Shown: positions 24,515 through 32,669 of the stretch, in pieces | How the letters are laid out: the number at the start of each line of letters is the position of its first letter | How positions within the stretch are numbered: the first letter of the stretch is position 1 | NCBI RefSeq assembly: GCF_002192415.1 | Contig: NZ_CP021780.1 | Location: 3,100,001 to 3,164,000, forward strand | Source: Paenibacillus donghaensis | GTDB lineage: Bacteria; Bacillota; Bacilli; Paenibacillales; Paenibacillaceae | DNA length: 64,000 bases | Reading direction: 5' to 3' | Position numbers and translations under genes: made by a program | The notes under the pieces: model-generated | The model's database searches: none | What the model saw: only the letters and a program-made list of their open reading frames with translations | What the model was told of the DNA's origin: nothing

Positions 24515-24782
24515 CTATGCACGAGGTGAAGGTCTGTTATTCATACATTCTGTTAGTCTATCCAGACCAATTGCACTAATTAATAGCCGTTCTTTCCTGT
24601 TACCTAACATATTTTGTGTCCATCTACAAAACCTCCATCACCAATGTAATACTCCGTTTCACCTATAACTGTCTTTAAAGTGAATTGCAAACCTTTGTAA
24701 TACTGGTTTTCTTTATTCGGCTCACCTGTACTTACCGATACATTCATTGACAGTTCATGCCCGTGTTTTATGATCCTTGAGA
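24515..24782 (-). pseudogene. Remnant of an unidentified gene with a 1-nt deletion
   Basis: Minus-strand coding character is clear: HELSMNVSVSTGEPNKENQY, then YYIGDGGFVD. At about 24618-24622 one T appears lost; in the next frame the protein goes on as WTQNMLGNRKERLL and GLDRLTECMNN and stops at 24515. The frame is closed by TAG near 24782 with no start, so the N-terminus is also gone. I do not recognise the family. The rest of 24464-24956 shows no other gene. Confidence 0.55.
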
Positions 24783-24883
24783 TCTATGTAATACTAACTT
24801 CAATTTTATTAATTATTTCAGTTATAAGTTTTTTCATCGCAAGAAATAGAAAAACATCAAGCCACACTCAACCACAAAAAGAA

Positions 24884-24918
24884 AGCAGCGATTCTCCAAT
24901 CACCCGAGAATCACTGCT
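24884..24918 (-). terminator. Terminator of melA
   Basis: AGCAGCGATTCTC / GAGAATCACTGCT stem with TTTCTTTTTG following on the minus strand, 39 bp after the melA stop. Confidence 0.82.
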
Positions 24919-24956
24919 GTGCTTGATTATTACTGTTTGCCAGGAAGCCAACACGG

Positions 24957-26264
24957 TTACTTGTAGACGTCCTGCAGGAATCCGGTGGCCGTATGAGCCG
25001 CGATCAGCTCGTCGCACATGCTGACAATATCATCCATCGACAGCTCAGCCGAGGTATGCGGATCCAGCATGGCTGCATGATAGATATGGTCCTTCTTGCG
25101 GGTCATGGCCGCTTCGATCGTCAGCAGCTGGGTGTTGATGTTCGTGCGGTTCAGAGCCGCGCACTGCGGCGGCAGATCACCGACGAAGGTAGGCGTAACA
25201 CCGCTGCTGTCTACTAGGCAAGGGACTTCGACGCAGGCTTCCCGCGGCAGGTTCGTGATCAGGCCGGTGTTCATGACATTGCCGCCGATTTTGAACGGAA
25301 TGTTCGTCTCCATCGCCTCCAGAATGTAGGAGGCATATTCATGAGAGCGGGTATGCTCCAGCTGCTTGTTGCCCACCAGCTCCTCGCGCATCTGCTGCCA
25401 GTTGCTGATCTGCTCCACACAGCGGCGCGGATACTCGTCCAGCGGAATCTGGAAACGTTCAATCAGCTCGGGATAATGGCGCTTGATGAAATACGGATGA
25501 TATTCCGCATTATGCTCCGAGGACTCAGTAATGTAATAGCCGAATTTGAGCATCATCTCGTAGCGGACCATATCCCCATGGTGCTCCTGCTGCTTCTCCG
25601 CCGCCCGGCGTTTAATTTCGGGATAGAGATCCTCTCCATTCTTAGTGACCTCTAGCAGCCAGGCCATATGGTTGATCCCGGCGATCTTGGCCTGCACACC
25701 GGTTTGGTCGATACCCAGATGCTCAAACAGGCCGGGGATGCATTGCTGCACACTGTGGCACAGACCTACCGTCTGCACGCCGCCGTAAGTGTTCATAACA
25801 TTCGTCAGTACAGCCATCGGGTTGGTATAATTCAGGAACAGTGCATCCGGGCAGACCTCGCGCATCTCGGCCGCGAAATCGAGCATGACCGGAATCGTGC
25901 GCAGATTGCGGAAGATCCCGCCGATACCCGCAGTATCGGCAATGGTCTGGCGCAGTCCGTATTTCTTTGGAATCTCAAAATCTATAATCGTAGACGGATC
26001 ATAACCGCCGACCTGAATAGCGTTGATCACATAGCTGGCTCCGCGCAGTGCTTCCTTGCGGTCGGTATAGGACTTCACCTGGCAGGTGCTGCCGCTGCTT
26101 GCTTTGATATGGTTCAGCATATTCTCCGAATCGTTCAGGCGCTGCAGGTCGATGTCGAACAGGGCCAGCTCGAAGCCCTGAAGCGCGGGGGTCTGCATAC
26201 AGTCCCCCAGCACATTTTTGGCGAACACGGTACTTCCCGCACCGATAAATGTAATTTTGGGCAT
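24957..26264 (-). CDS. melA: Alpha-galactosidase, glycoside hydrolase family 4
   Basis: A 435-residue NAD- and metal-dependent GH4 enzyme that cleaves alpha-galactosides such as melibiose by an oxidation-elimination mechanism. Visible are the NAD-binding ITFIGAGSTVFAKNV at the start, FDID, the NYTNPMAVLT segment, the metal-binding Cys in GLCHSVQQ and His in GINHMAWLLE. Family GH4 also includes alpha-glucuronidases and maltose-phosphate hydrolases; the N-terminal GAGSTVF plus CHSVQ fits MelA. No transporter adjoins it. The divergent AraC-type gene, 223 bp away, is the likely regulator. Confidence 0.93.
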   Translation of the reverse strand: MPKITFIGAGSTVFAKNVLGDCMQTPALQGFELALFDIDLQRLNDSENMLNHIKASSGSTCQVKSYTDRKEALRGASYVINAIQVGGYDPSTIIDFEIPKKYGLRQTIADTAGIGGIFRNLRTIPVMLDFAAEMREVCPDALFLNYTNPMAVLTNVMNTYGGVQTVGLCHSVQQCIPGLFEHLGIDQTGVQAKIAGINHMAWLLEVTKNGEDLYPEIKRRAAEKQQEHHGDMVRYEMMLKFGYYITESSEHNAEYHPYFIKRHYPELIERFQIPLDEYPRRCVEQISNWQQMREELVGNKQLEHTRSHEYASYILEAMETNIPFKIGGNVMNTGLITNLPREACVEVPCLVDSSGVTPTFVGDLPPQCAALNRTNINTQLLTIEAAMTRKKDHIYHAAMLDPHTSAELSMDDIVSMCDELIAAHTATGFLQDVYK

Positions 26265-26415
26265 GGCAAATATTCCTCCTCTTAGTTAAGGCGGCCTATG
26301 CTTCCAGAGCCAATAACTGCTGCAATGTCGGCATTCTCCGCTGCTCTCTTCCTTATCTACTATAGAGTAGAGCGCTCCCAAACCCTATGGAGAAACCTAA
26401 TTCGATTATGGATAT

Positions 26416-26431
26416 TTGTTGCATTGTTGCA
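26416..26431. promoter_or_regulatory. Tandem TTGTTGCA direct repeat, candidate AraC-protein site
   Basis: TTGTTGCATTGTTGCA is a perfect 8-bp direct repeat in the melA-araC divergent region. AraC-family proteins usually bind direct repeats, so this is the best operator candidate. Confidence 0.5.
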
Positions 26432-26487
26432 AGCGGTATCGTATGTTGAAGGGAGAACAATGTTAGGATAAAAGAAGGTAGGAAGCT

Positions 26488-27342
26488 ATGAACCCTGAAC
26501 ATTATGAATTTATGGTGGGCTTCAATCCGCAACCTGAGGAACGTGAGCTGACCGTGCTGTTCAGCGGTGAAGGCAGACCGATTCCCGGTCACAAGATGGG
26601 CCCCTCTGTCCACGATTATTATCTGATCCATACCGTGCTGACCGGTGAAGGCCATTTCCAGAGTGGCAGCCTCTCGCAGACTTGCCGGGCCGGGGACACC
26701 TTCGTTATCTTTCCCGGCTCGCTGTTCAGCTACCAGGCCGATTCGTCCAATCCCTGGCATTATGCCTGGGTTGCCCTGCAAGGTGAAGACGTTCAGCAGC
26801 TGTTCGCCGAGGTTGGCATTATCCGTGGCCGTCCGCTGCAGCAAGCCGCCAATGTCGCCGAGCTGCACCACTTGTATGAACGCATCCGCTTGTCCTTCAA
26901 GCAGTCTGCTTATCCCCGGCTGGAGAATCTGGAGGCTTCCGGCTGGCTGCGCCTCTTACTCTGCCAGCTTGGCCTCGCCAATGCCGCAAGCCTGCCCGAG
27001 CATTCCGTGCTGCTGCCGGACGTGATCGAGCTGCAGATTGACCAGGCGATCCGCTGGCTCTCGCTGCAGTTCCACCAGCAGATTAGCATCGACCAGTTGG
27101 CCTCTACGCTGGGTTATCACCGGGCGCATCTATCCAAGGTCTTCAAGCAGCGGACCGGACTGTCCCCCAAGCAGTATCTGCTGAAGGTAAGAATGGACAA
27201 GGCGCAGGCGCTGCTTAACGGCCCGCTGACGATTGATCAGGTGGCTACTTCGGTCGGCTATAACGATGCTCTATATTTCTCCAGGCATTTCCGCAAATGG
27301 TGCGGGATGTCACCGAGCGAGTTCCGCAGCAGCCTGCGCTAG
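26488..27342 (+). CDS. AraC-family regulator (likely of melA)
   Basis: A 284-residue AraC/XylS protein. The N-terminal cupin-like sugar-binding domain has DYYLIHTVLTGEGHFQ and CRAGDTFVIFPGSLFSYQAD; the C-terminal part (about 185-284) holds two HTHs: ISIDQLASTLGYHRAHLSKV and LTIDQVATSVGYNDALYFSR, then the GMSPSEFR end. This plan matches MsmR/RafR/MelR-type activators of alpha-galactoside genes. It is divergent from melA, with a direct-repeat operator candidate between them, so it probably activates melA on galactoside. Confidence 0.92.
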   Translation: MNPEHYEFMVGFNPQPEERELTVLFSGEGRPIPGHKMGPSVHDYYLIHTVLTGEGHFQSGSLSQTCRAGDTFVIFPGSLFSYQADSSNPWHYAWVALQGEDVQQLFAEVGIIRGRPLQQAANVAELHHLYERIRLSFKQSAYPRLENLEASGWLRLLLCQLGLANAASLPEHSVLLPDVIELQIDQAIRWLSLQFHQQISIDQLASTLGYHRAHLSKVFKQRTGLSPKQYLLKVRMDKAQALLNGPLTIDQVATSVGYNDALYFSRHFRKWCGMSPSEFRSSLR

Positions 27343-27395
27343 AGCAGACTGCCGTGTCTTGTCGATGATACCCTTACCACTAAAGGAGGTTCATT

Positions 27396-27449
27396 ATGTA
27401 TTCCAAACCTAAGCTAGTCCTGTTCTGTAGCTCGCAATCCTTGCCTTGA
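27396..27449 (+). CDS. Possible 17-residue peptide with an excellent ribosome binding site
   Basis: AAAGGAGG ends 7 nt before an ATG that opens a 17-codon frame, MYSKPKLVLFCSSQSLP. A ribosome binding site this good seldom occurs by chance, so this is either a real micropeptide or the head of a gene whose body was deleted. The frame stops 1 bp before the 3' end of the convergent GrpB gene. Confidence 0.3.
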   Translation: MYSKPKLVLFCSSQSLP

Positions 27450-27998
27450 TTACTGTTTACGCCTGTACCAGGATGTATCCGCACCTGCACGTGCTTTCTC
27501 TAGAATAGCTTGTATAAAAGCCGTTTTGCCAGCGCCGTAAGCATCCCTATCGTTGCGGTGCTGCCCGGCGAGCCTGTTCTTAAGTTCAGCGTAAGCTTGA
27601 CGGTCCGCCTCATGGGAACACAAATAGTCACGCAGAGCAAGGTGCTCCACGAACCCTTTGCCGTCCTGTGGGCAGACGAACAAGTGATATTTCATGAATT
27701 CGTCTTCCTGTATCCGCTTGAATGCCTCCCTGCCTTCGATTCCCTGGTTCCCCTCGTGCACATACCCGATCTTCGCCAGCCGCTCGATGATTTCCGGCAG
27801 CACATCATAACTTGCCATTACCAGATCCAGATCTATAATGGGCTTGGCATCGAGCCCTGGGACAGAGGTGCTGCCGACATGTTCAACGGCAAGGATCAGA
27901 TCGTCCACATAGGGCAGCAAGTATTCTTTGATTCTAGTGAATTCATGCGCCCATTCCGGGTTATAGGGTACTACTTCTATGGCTTGTGTTCTTGCCAC
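27450..27998 (-). CDS. GrpB/UPF0157 nucleotidyltransferase-fold protein
   Basis: A 182-residue GrpB-family protein. The nucleotidyltransferase-like pattern EHVGSTSVPGLDAKPIIDLD (about 39-58) carries the GS and DxD-type residues, and HLFVCPQDG and HLALRDYLCSHEADRQAYAE are standard for the family. Biochemical role unknown; some are fused to dephospho-CoA kinase. A small intergenic gap separates it from YolD, with no sign of cotranscription. Confidence 0.88.
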   Translation of the reverse strand: MARTQAIEVVPYNPEWAHEFTRIKEYLLPYVDDLILAVEHVGSTSVPGLDAKPIIDLDLVMASYDVLPEIIERLAKIGYVHEGNQGIEGREAFKRIQEDEFMKYHLFVCPQDGKGFVEHLALRDYLCSHEADRQAYAELKNRLAGQHRNDRDAYGAGKTAFIQAILEKARAGADTSWYRRKQ

Positions 27999-28057
27999 GA
28001 TGATATTAACCTCCTAAGCAATCCATAATTTATGTTCATTTTATTATATCAAGCCAC

Positions 28058-28393
28058 TCACGGGGCCGCATCCATCACATCCTTGATGCTGATCCAGTCC
28101 CAATCATCCTCTGACCACCTGAATTTAAGCTGTCTGTGCTGAACATTGACCATCATCACGATGCCGCGGGCAGTTCTGTCTCCCTCCGGATCGAATAGCG
28201 TCAAGGTAATCGCGCTATGCTCCTCCATCGATTGGGCGAAGATGTGCTGCAGCTCGTCCAGCGCCTGAGGGTCTAGCTCGGGTCTGCGCCGCAGCTCCTG
28301 CCGCTGTGCGTCGTCAAGAATCCGATCCTTGTGCTCAATCAACATCATCCGGCTGCTCTCCCAGAGACCGTTGCCTTCCAGTTTCTTTCTCAT
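28058..28393 (-). CDS. YolD-like protein under a LexA box
   Basis: About 111 residues with the YolD signature near the start: NGLWESSRMMLIEHKDRI, followed by acidic helices and a C-terminal beta region. ATG 28393 is chosen because GGAGG lies 8 nt upstream; the longer frame to 28435 lacks a site. YolD-like proteins are usually encoded next to Y-family polymerases (UvrX/YqjW) and are SOS-induced; an UmuD-like role has been proposed. Here no polymerase is adjacent, but a near-perfect LexA/DinR box and promoter lie directly upstream. Confidence 0.85.
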   Translation of the reverse strand: MRKKLEGNGLWESSRMMLIEHKDRILDDAQRQELRRRPELDPQALDELQHIFAQSMEEHSAITLTLFDPEGDRTARGIVMMVNVQHRQLKFRWSEDDWDWISIKDVMDAAP

Positions 28394-28428
28394 GCTGTCT
28401 GCCTCCATGACCTGACGATTCTCAAATA

Positions 28429-28472
28429 CGAACATTTGTTTGTATTATACTCGCATACGTACAGGCTTACAA
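28429..28472 (-). promoter_or_regulatory. yolD promoter with LexA (DinR) box
   Basis: CGAACATTTGTTTG (28429-28442) matches the Bacillus SOS box CGAACNNNNGTTCG with one mismatch. On the minus strand it lies directly downstream of TATAAT (28444-28449), with TTGTAA (28467-28472) 17 bp further up. LexA bound here would block transcription. Confidence 0.7.
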
Positions 28473-28477
28473 ATGTC

Positions 28478-28515
28478 AAAAAAATCCGCCAGCCTGCTAA
28501 GCAGACCAGCGGATC
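28478..28515 (-). terminator. Terminator of the YjcZ gene
   Basis: ATCCGC...CTGCT / AGCAG...GCGGAT stem followed by seven T on the minus strand, separating the YjcZ gene from the yolD promoter. Confidence 0.85.
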
Positions 28516-28551
28516 AAATAAAACAGCAGACCCTTGCAGCAATATTTTAAA

Positions 28552-28659
28552 TTAGATCACAAATGCCTTGGTGATAATAACCAGCAGGATGAACAATACC
28601 AGAATACTTGTGGTAGAAGTAAACCCGCCGCCGTATCCGCCGACTCCACATTCACTCAT
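28552..28659 (-). CDS. YjcZ-family small sporulation protein, 35 residues
   Basis: This tiny gene encodes MSECGVGGYGGGFTSTTSIL followed by a hydrophobic helix ending in ITKAFVI. The Gly-rich head plus a single transmembrane helix (VLFILLVII core) is the YjcZ-family pattern, proteins found in spores of Bacillales. AAAGGAGG lies 8 nt before the ATG and a terminator follows the stop by 36 bp. It is the clearest lineage marker for a spore former in the window. Confidence 0.88.
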   Translation of the reverse strand: MSECGVGGYGGGFTSTTSILVLFILLVIITKAFVI

Positions 28660-28770
28660 TCCTAACGCCTCCTTTTACTCCTTTTAATTGAGTACATCAC
28701 AGAATATGCAGAGGCTACTTCTACGCTTGGGTATTCAGGAAAGGAATCTGGAGGACAAGTGCCAGGAAAG

Positions 28771-29976
28771 TTATTCTTCCTTGCCTCTGGCCGGCAGGGC
28801 AGAGATCGTATGCTGCTGGCGGTATTCAGTAGGTGTGAGCTTAAACCGCTTGCGGAACATCTGCGTGAAATGTCTCATATCCTGATAGCCAACCTGCTCG
28901 GCGATATCGGCCAGCTTCAACCTGGAATGGAGCAGCAGCAGCTTCGCCTGTGCAAGCCGCAGCGTAGTGACATACTCCTTATAGCCCTGACCGGTCTTCT
29001 GTTTAAACAGCTGGCTGAAATAGGCCGGATTCAGAAAGACTACGGACGCGATTTTCTCCAAAGACAAGTCCTCATAGCAATGCTCCTTGATATACTGTAA
29101 TGCCACGTTAATCGCTTTCTCTCCGCTGCCTGTATGAGGCCCCGCTTCGCAGGCCTGTGCCGCCGAGGTTTCCCTCAGCCCGTTCACGACCTGCGGAACA
29201 GTCTTGAAGTCGAAGCAGAGGCCAGAATGCAGCAGCTGGAACGGCACCTTCAGATAATGCTTGAGATGGACCTGCGCTTCCTGCCGGAAGGGCTCAATTC
29301 CGGCCCCCTCCGGCAAGCTGAGCAGCGCCAGCAGGCTCTGCCGATCATAGCTGACGACAACCCCGCACCCATGGCCCTCAATCAGCTCGGAGAGCACATT
29401 TTCGACAATGAAATGCTCCAGCGTCACACTCTGCCTAACTGCATTCAGCTGAACCATAACCAGATAAAAGCTGCTGTAATCCGCGATAAACGGACCAATA
29501 TCCAGATTGCCGACATCCAGTCCTCGCGCAAGCCGCTGGAATACGCCTTCGCGCAAATATTTCAGGCTGGTCTTCAGCCTTGCCCCGGCCTGACTGAGCT
29601 GGTTATCCTGCTCAATTTCCAGGGTCAGGTCTGCAATCAGCTCCTGCAGCCGGCTTTTGCCGATCGGCTTCAGCAGATAATCCCTCGCGCCCAGACGGAC
29701 CGCCTCCTGCGCATAGGCAAATTCGCTGTGTGCAGAGATCACCACCCATTTGACGTACGGATAACGCCGCCTTGAAATGCGCATGAATTCCAGGCCGTTC
29801 ATGCCTGGCATCAGAATATCCGTCAGCACAATCTGGATCTGCTGCTCCTCCATAAGGCGCACAGCCTCTTCTGTGGAGGCAGCCACCACTACCCGGTGAT
29901 CCGGGCTGATCTGCTGTATCGTCCGCTTGATCCCTTCCCGGATCACCCGCTCATCGTCCGCTATCAAGATATTCAT
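28771..29976 (-). CDS. YesN-like response regulator (receiver plus AraC HTH)
   Basis: About 401 residues. An N-terminal receiver domain (MNILIADDERVIREGIKRT; phospho-acceptor Asp in LTDILMPGMNG; Lys in LLKPIGKSR) is followed by a long linker and a C-terminal AraC-type double HTH (LSLEKIASVVFLNPAYFSQL; LKLADIAEQVGYQDMRHFTQ). ATG 29976 is the start: it overlaps the kinase stop by 4 bp (ATGA). The frame extends 61 codons upstream but that part is the kinase gene in another frame. It should activate the sugar ABC genes of the same operon after phosphorylation by the adjacent kinase. Confidence 0.93.
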   Translation of the reverse strand: MNILIADDERVIREGIKRTIQQISPDHRVVVAASTEEAVRLMEEQQIQIVLTDILMPGMNGLEFMRISRRRYPYVKWVVISAHSEFAYAQEAVRLGARDYLLKPIGKSRLQELIADLTLEIEQDNQLSQAGARLKTSLKYLREGVFQRLARGLDVGNLDIGPFIADYSSFYLVMVQLNAVRQSVTLEHFIVENVLSELIEGHGCGVVVSYDRQSLLALLSLPEGAGIEPFRQEAQVHLKHYLKVPFQLLHSGLCFDFKTVPQVVNGLRETSAAQACEAGPHTGSGEKAINVALQYIKEHCYEDLSLEKIASVVFLNPAYFSQLFKQKTGQGYKEYVTTLRLAQAKLLLLHSRLKLADIAEQVGYQDMRHFTQMFRKRFKLTPTEYRQQHTISALPARGKEE

Positions 29977-31718
29977 GTTGGGTGCGTGCCTCCTTCCTGC
30001 GGAGCCGGCAATACAATGGCCACCTGTGTTCCTGCCCCGGGGGTGCTGTGAATCTCCAGACCGTAGGCCTTGCCGAACAGCTGCTGCAGCCTGCGGTGCA
30101 GGTTCTGCAGGCCAATGCCGCCTGTGCCATTGTCTCTGGACGACTGCCGTCCAGGCCATGCCAGCGATTCCAGCAGTTGCTCCAGCTTGGCCGCCTCCAA
30201 TCCGCTGCCGTTGTCCTCCACGATGATCCTCAGCGTCTCCCCGTCCTCCTGAATGAACACTTTCAGCACACCCCCATCCTTAAGCGCTTCCAGTCCATGC
30301 TTGACTGCGTTCTCAATAATCGGCTGCAGAGTCATCTTGGGAACCCGCACCTGCAGATACCGCTCCTCAATCTCACATTCAACGGTAAGCCGCCCCTCCA
30401 GACGAAGGGAGATGATCTTCAGATAATGGCCAATCTGCTCCAGCTCCTCCTGCAGCGTCACCTCTACACCGTCCTCCCAAGCACTGCTGTAGCGGAACAT
30501 CGAGGACAGCGAGAGCACCAGCTCACCCAGCTGCTCATTGCCTTCCTCATCCAGCATCCAGTAGATCATATCCAAGGTGTTATATAGAAAATGGGGGTTA
30601 ACCTGCGACTGCAGGGCATGCAGCTCCGCGTTCTTCTCACTGACAGAAGAATGCTTCACCTGTTCAATCAATTCCTCGATCCGGTGAACCATCCGGTTGA
30701 AGGAGGCCACCAGAATATTGATCTCCTGATAAGAGGACACCTTGACCATGCCGCGGAAGTTGCCGATCTCGACCTGCTTCATCTCACGGATCAGCTTCTT
30801 CAGCGGCAGTGACAACGATCTGGACACCAGCGAAGCAATCAGGGTGGAGAGCAGAATGAGGATGAAGATGACAATTAGCAGATAGCGCTTCATCTCCACC
30901 AGCTCTACGTTAAGGTCACGGTCCGGAGTAATAATCATCACCCACCAGCCGGAGAAGGTCAGCTTGGAGGCGACGACCAACCGGTCCGCTTCCTGCCTCA
31001 CGATGACTTCCTCCGAGTTCTTCAGCGACGGGAGACGGTCCAGCGCCGGCTTCGGATCTGTAGCCGAGGTCACGAAGCGGCCATCCTCGGAGAGCAGGTA
31101 CACCTGGCTGTGCTCGCCCAGCTTCACATTATCCAGCGCGTCCAGGACACGCTGCGGATTCGTCTCATAGAGCACAATGCCGATGGGCTTGTGTTCATTC
31201 AGATCATAGATTTGGCGGCCAAAAGCAAACACCGGACTGTCCTCGACCTGGTCAATCAGCGAATGCTCATAGACGCCAAGCCAGACCATTTTGCCTGAAG
31301 AGGCCTGCAGCTGGCGGTACCAATCCTTCTCCCTGTATTTTGGGTCCACCACATTCATATTGTTGCCATAGTTATAGATCTTGCCGTAATCGGTAATGAC
31401 ATGGATGCCAACCAGATCATCCCGCGAGTAGAATATCGCCCCGATAATATTCGTAATCGTCTGCTCGTTAATATAGGCTACCGCCGGTTCATCGGTGGTT
31501 TCGTTCAGCAGCCGGATCAGCTCAAAGTTGTTGCTGAGCGATTTGGAGAGGCTGTCATAACCCTTATACAGCAGGTTGAAGAGTCCGGCGGTCTGCGCCA
31601 CATTTTTCTGCGAGAGGTCGCTGATCTTCTCATGGAACTGGTTCGTGGTCCGTCCGTAATAGAGCAGGCTGACAATCAGCAGAATACTGGACATGCCAAA
31701 AAGAAACAGCAAAAACAT
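29973..31718 (-). CDS. YesM-like sensor histidine kinase
   Basis: At least 581 residues. N-terminal transmembrane helix, an extracellular dCache-like sensor (about 25-275), a second helix (LLIVIFILILLSTLIASLVS), HAMP, the HisKA_7TM-type HPK segment LQSQVNPHFLYNTLDMIYW with the phospho-His, and an ATPase domain (PIIENAVKHGLE, VEDNGSGL, GTGGIGLQN). The ATG at 31718 has no ribosome binding site; ten upstream codons (LRRFHSIHQR, a typical basic cytoplasmic head) lead to a CTG at 31748 that does have GGAGG in place, so the real start may be that CTG. It forms a two-component system with the overlapping response regulator and lies behind the ABC permeases. Confidence 0.92.
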   Translation of the reverse strand: MFLLFLFGMSSILLIVSLLYYGRTTNQFHEKISDLSQKNVAQTAGLFNLLYKGYDSLSKSLSNNFELIRLLNETTDEPAVAYINEQTITNIIGAIFYSRDDLVGIHVITDYGKIYNYGNNMNVVDPKYREKDWYRQLQASSGKMVWLGVYEHSLIDQVEDSPVFAFGRQIYDLNEHKPIGIVLYETNPQRVLDALDNVKLGEHSQVYLLSEDGRFVTSATDPKPALDRLPSLKNSEEVIVRQEADRLVVASKLTFSGWWVMIITPDRDLNVELVEMKRYLLIVIFILILLSTLIASLVSRSLSLPLKKLIREMKQVEIGNFRGMVKVSSYQEINILVASFNRMVHRIEELIEQVKHSSVSEKNAELHALQSQVNPHFLYNTLDMIYWMLDEEGNEQLGELVLSLSSMFRYSSAWEDGVEVTLQEELEQIGHYLKIISLRLEGRLTVECEIEERYLQVRVPKMTLQPIIENAVKHGLEALKDGGVLKVFIQEDGETLRIIVEDNGSGLEAAKLEQLLESLAWPGRQSSRDNGTGGIGLQNLHRRLQQLFGKAYGLEIHSTPGAGTQVAIVLPAPQEGGTHPT

Positions 31719-31827
31719 CCGCTGGTGAATGGAATGAAAGCGTCGCAGTACCTCTCCCCTCCCCCAACTGTGTTCTGCTGCCCTGGTATCATCATTATAA
31801 ATCCGCTTTGCGATTATGCAAGATCAA

Positions 31828-32652
31828 TTAACCTTTAACCGCTCCGGCAACCATCCCTTTCGTAATTTGATTGGACAGGAAGAAGTAGATCAGGATAACC
31901 GGCAGCGCGCCCATCACCAGGAAAGCCCCGATATTTCCGTAGTTGACCGAATACTGGCTAACGAAGGTGTAGACTCCGAAGGGCAGCGTCTTCAGTTTCT
32001 CCGAGGAGATGAACGTGGCGGCCAGGATATATTCGTTCCAGATGTTGATGAAGGTCAGAATGCAGACAGTCATCACCGGCGGCACAGACACCGGCAGGAT
32101 GATGCTGCGGAAGATACGGTAGACGCTCGCCCCGTCGATGAACGCCGACTCCTCAATCTCATGGGGGATGCTGTTCATGAACCCGCTGAGAATAAAGACG
32201 GCAATCGGGGTGGAGAAGGCAATATACGGAAAGATCAGCGACAGATGGGTGTTGAGAATATGCATGTTTTTGAAAATAATCATCAAGGGAAGCAAGGTGG
32301 CCTGCATCGGGATCATCATCCCCATTAGAAAAATCGTCATCACCACACTGCCGTAGCGCCAGCGGAAACGGGATATCGCATACGCCGCCATCGAGCTGAG
32401 CAGAATTACACAGAGCATCGTCACTCCGGTCACCAGCACACTGTTGGACAGGTACTTCAGATAGCTGCCGGACTTGTAAGCCTCACTGTAGTTATGCCAC
32501 TGAAATTCCTTCGGGAAGGAGAAGAAGCTGCCGTCCAGAATCTCTTCGTTGGTCTTCAGGGAATAGAGCAGCAGCCAGAGCAGCGGATAGAGCTGGGTAA
32601 CTACAGGCACGGCAAAAAGAAGATACACGAATCCTTTTTTCCATTGAGACAT
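31828..32652 (-). CDS. Carbohydrate ABC permease, MalG/AraQ type
   Basis: A 274-residue membrane protein with six helices and the EAA loop NSIPHEIEESAFIDGASVYR, in which the conserved EAA---G is seen as EESAFIDG. It forms the inner-membrane channel with the MalF-type protein encoded 17 bp upstream. No ATP-binding subunit lies in the operon; in Paenibacillus a shared MsmX-type ATPase usually serves such importers. Confidence 0.93.
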   Translation of the reverse strand: MSQWKKGFVYLLFAVPVVTQLYPLLWLLLYSLKTNEEILDGSFFSFPKEFQWHNYSEAYKSGSYLKYLSNSVLVTGVTMLCVILLSSMAAYAISRFRWRYGSVVMTIFLMGMMIPMQATLLPLMIIFKNMHILNTHLSLIFPYIAFSTPIAVFILSGFMNSIPHEIEESAFIDGASVYRIFRSIILPVSVPPVMTVCILTFINIWNEYILAATFISSEKLKTLPFGVYTFVSQYSVNYGNIGAFLVMGALPVILIYFFLSNQITKGMVAGAVKG

Positions 32653-32669
32653 GACCGCGCACTCCTCTC

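Noticed and set aside
24770..25024. Plus-strand frame with an N-terminal hydrophobic helix
   Set aside because: No ribosome binding site; it runs through the melA terminator and into antisense of melA.
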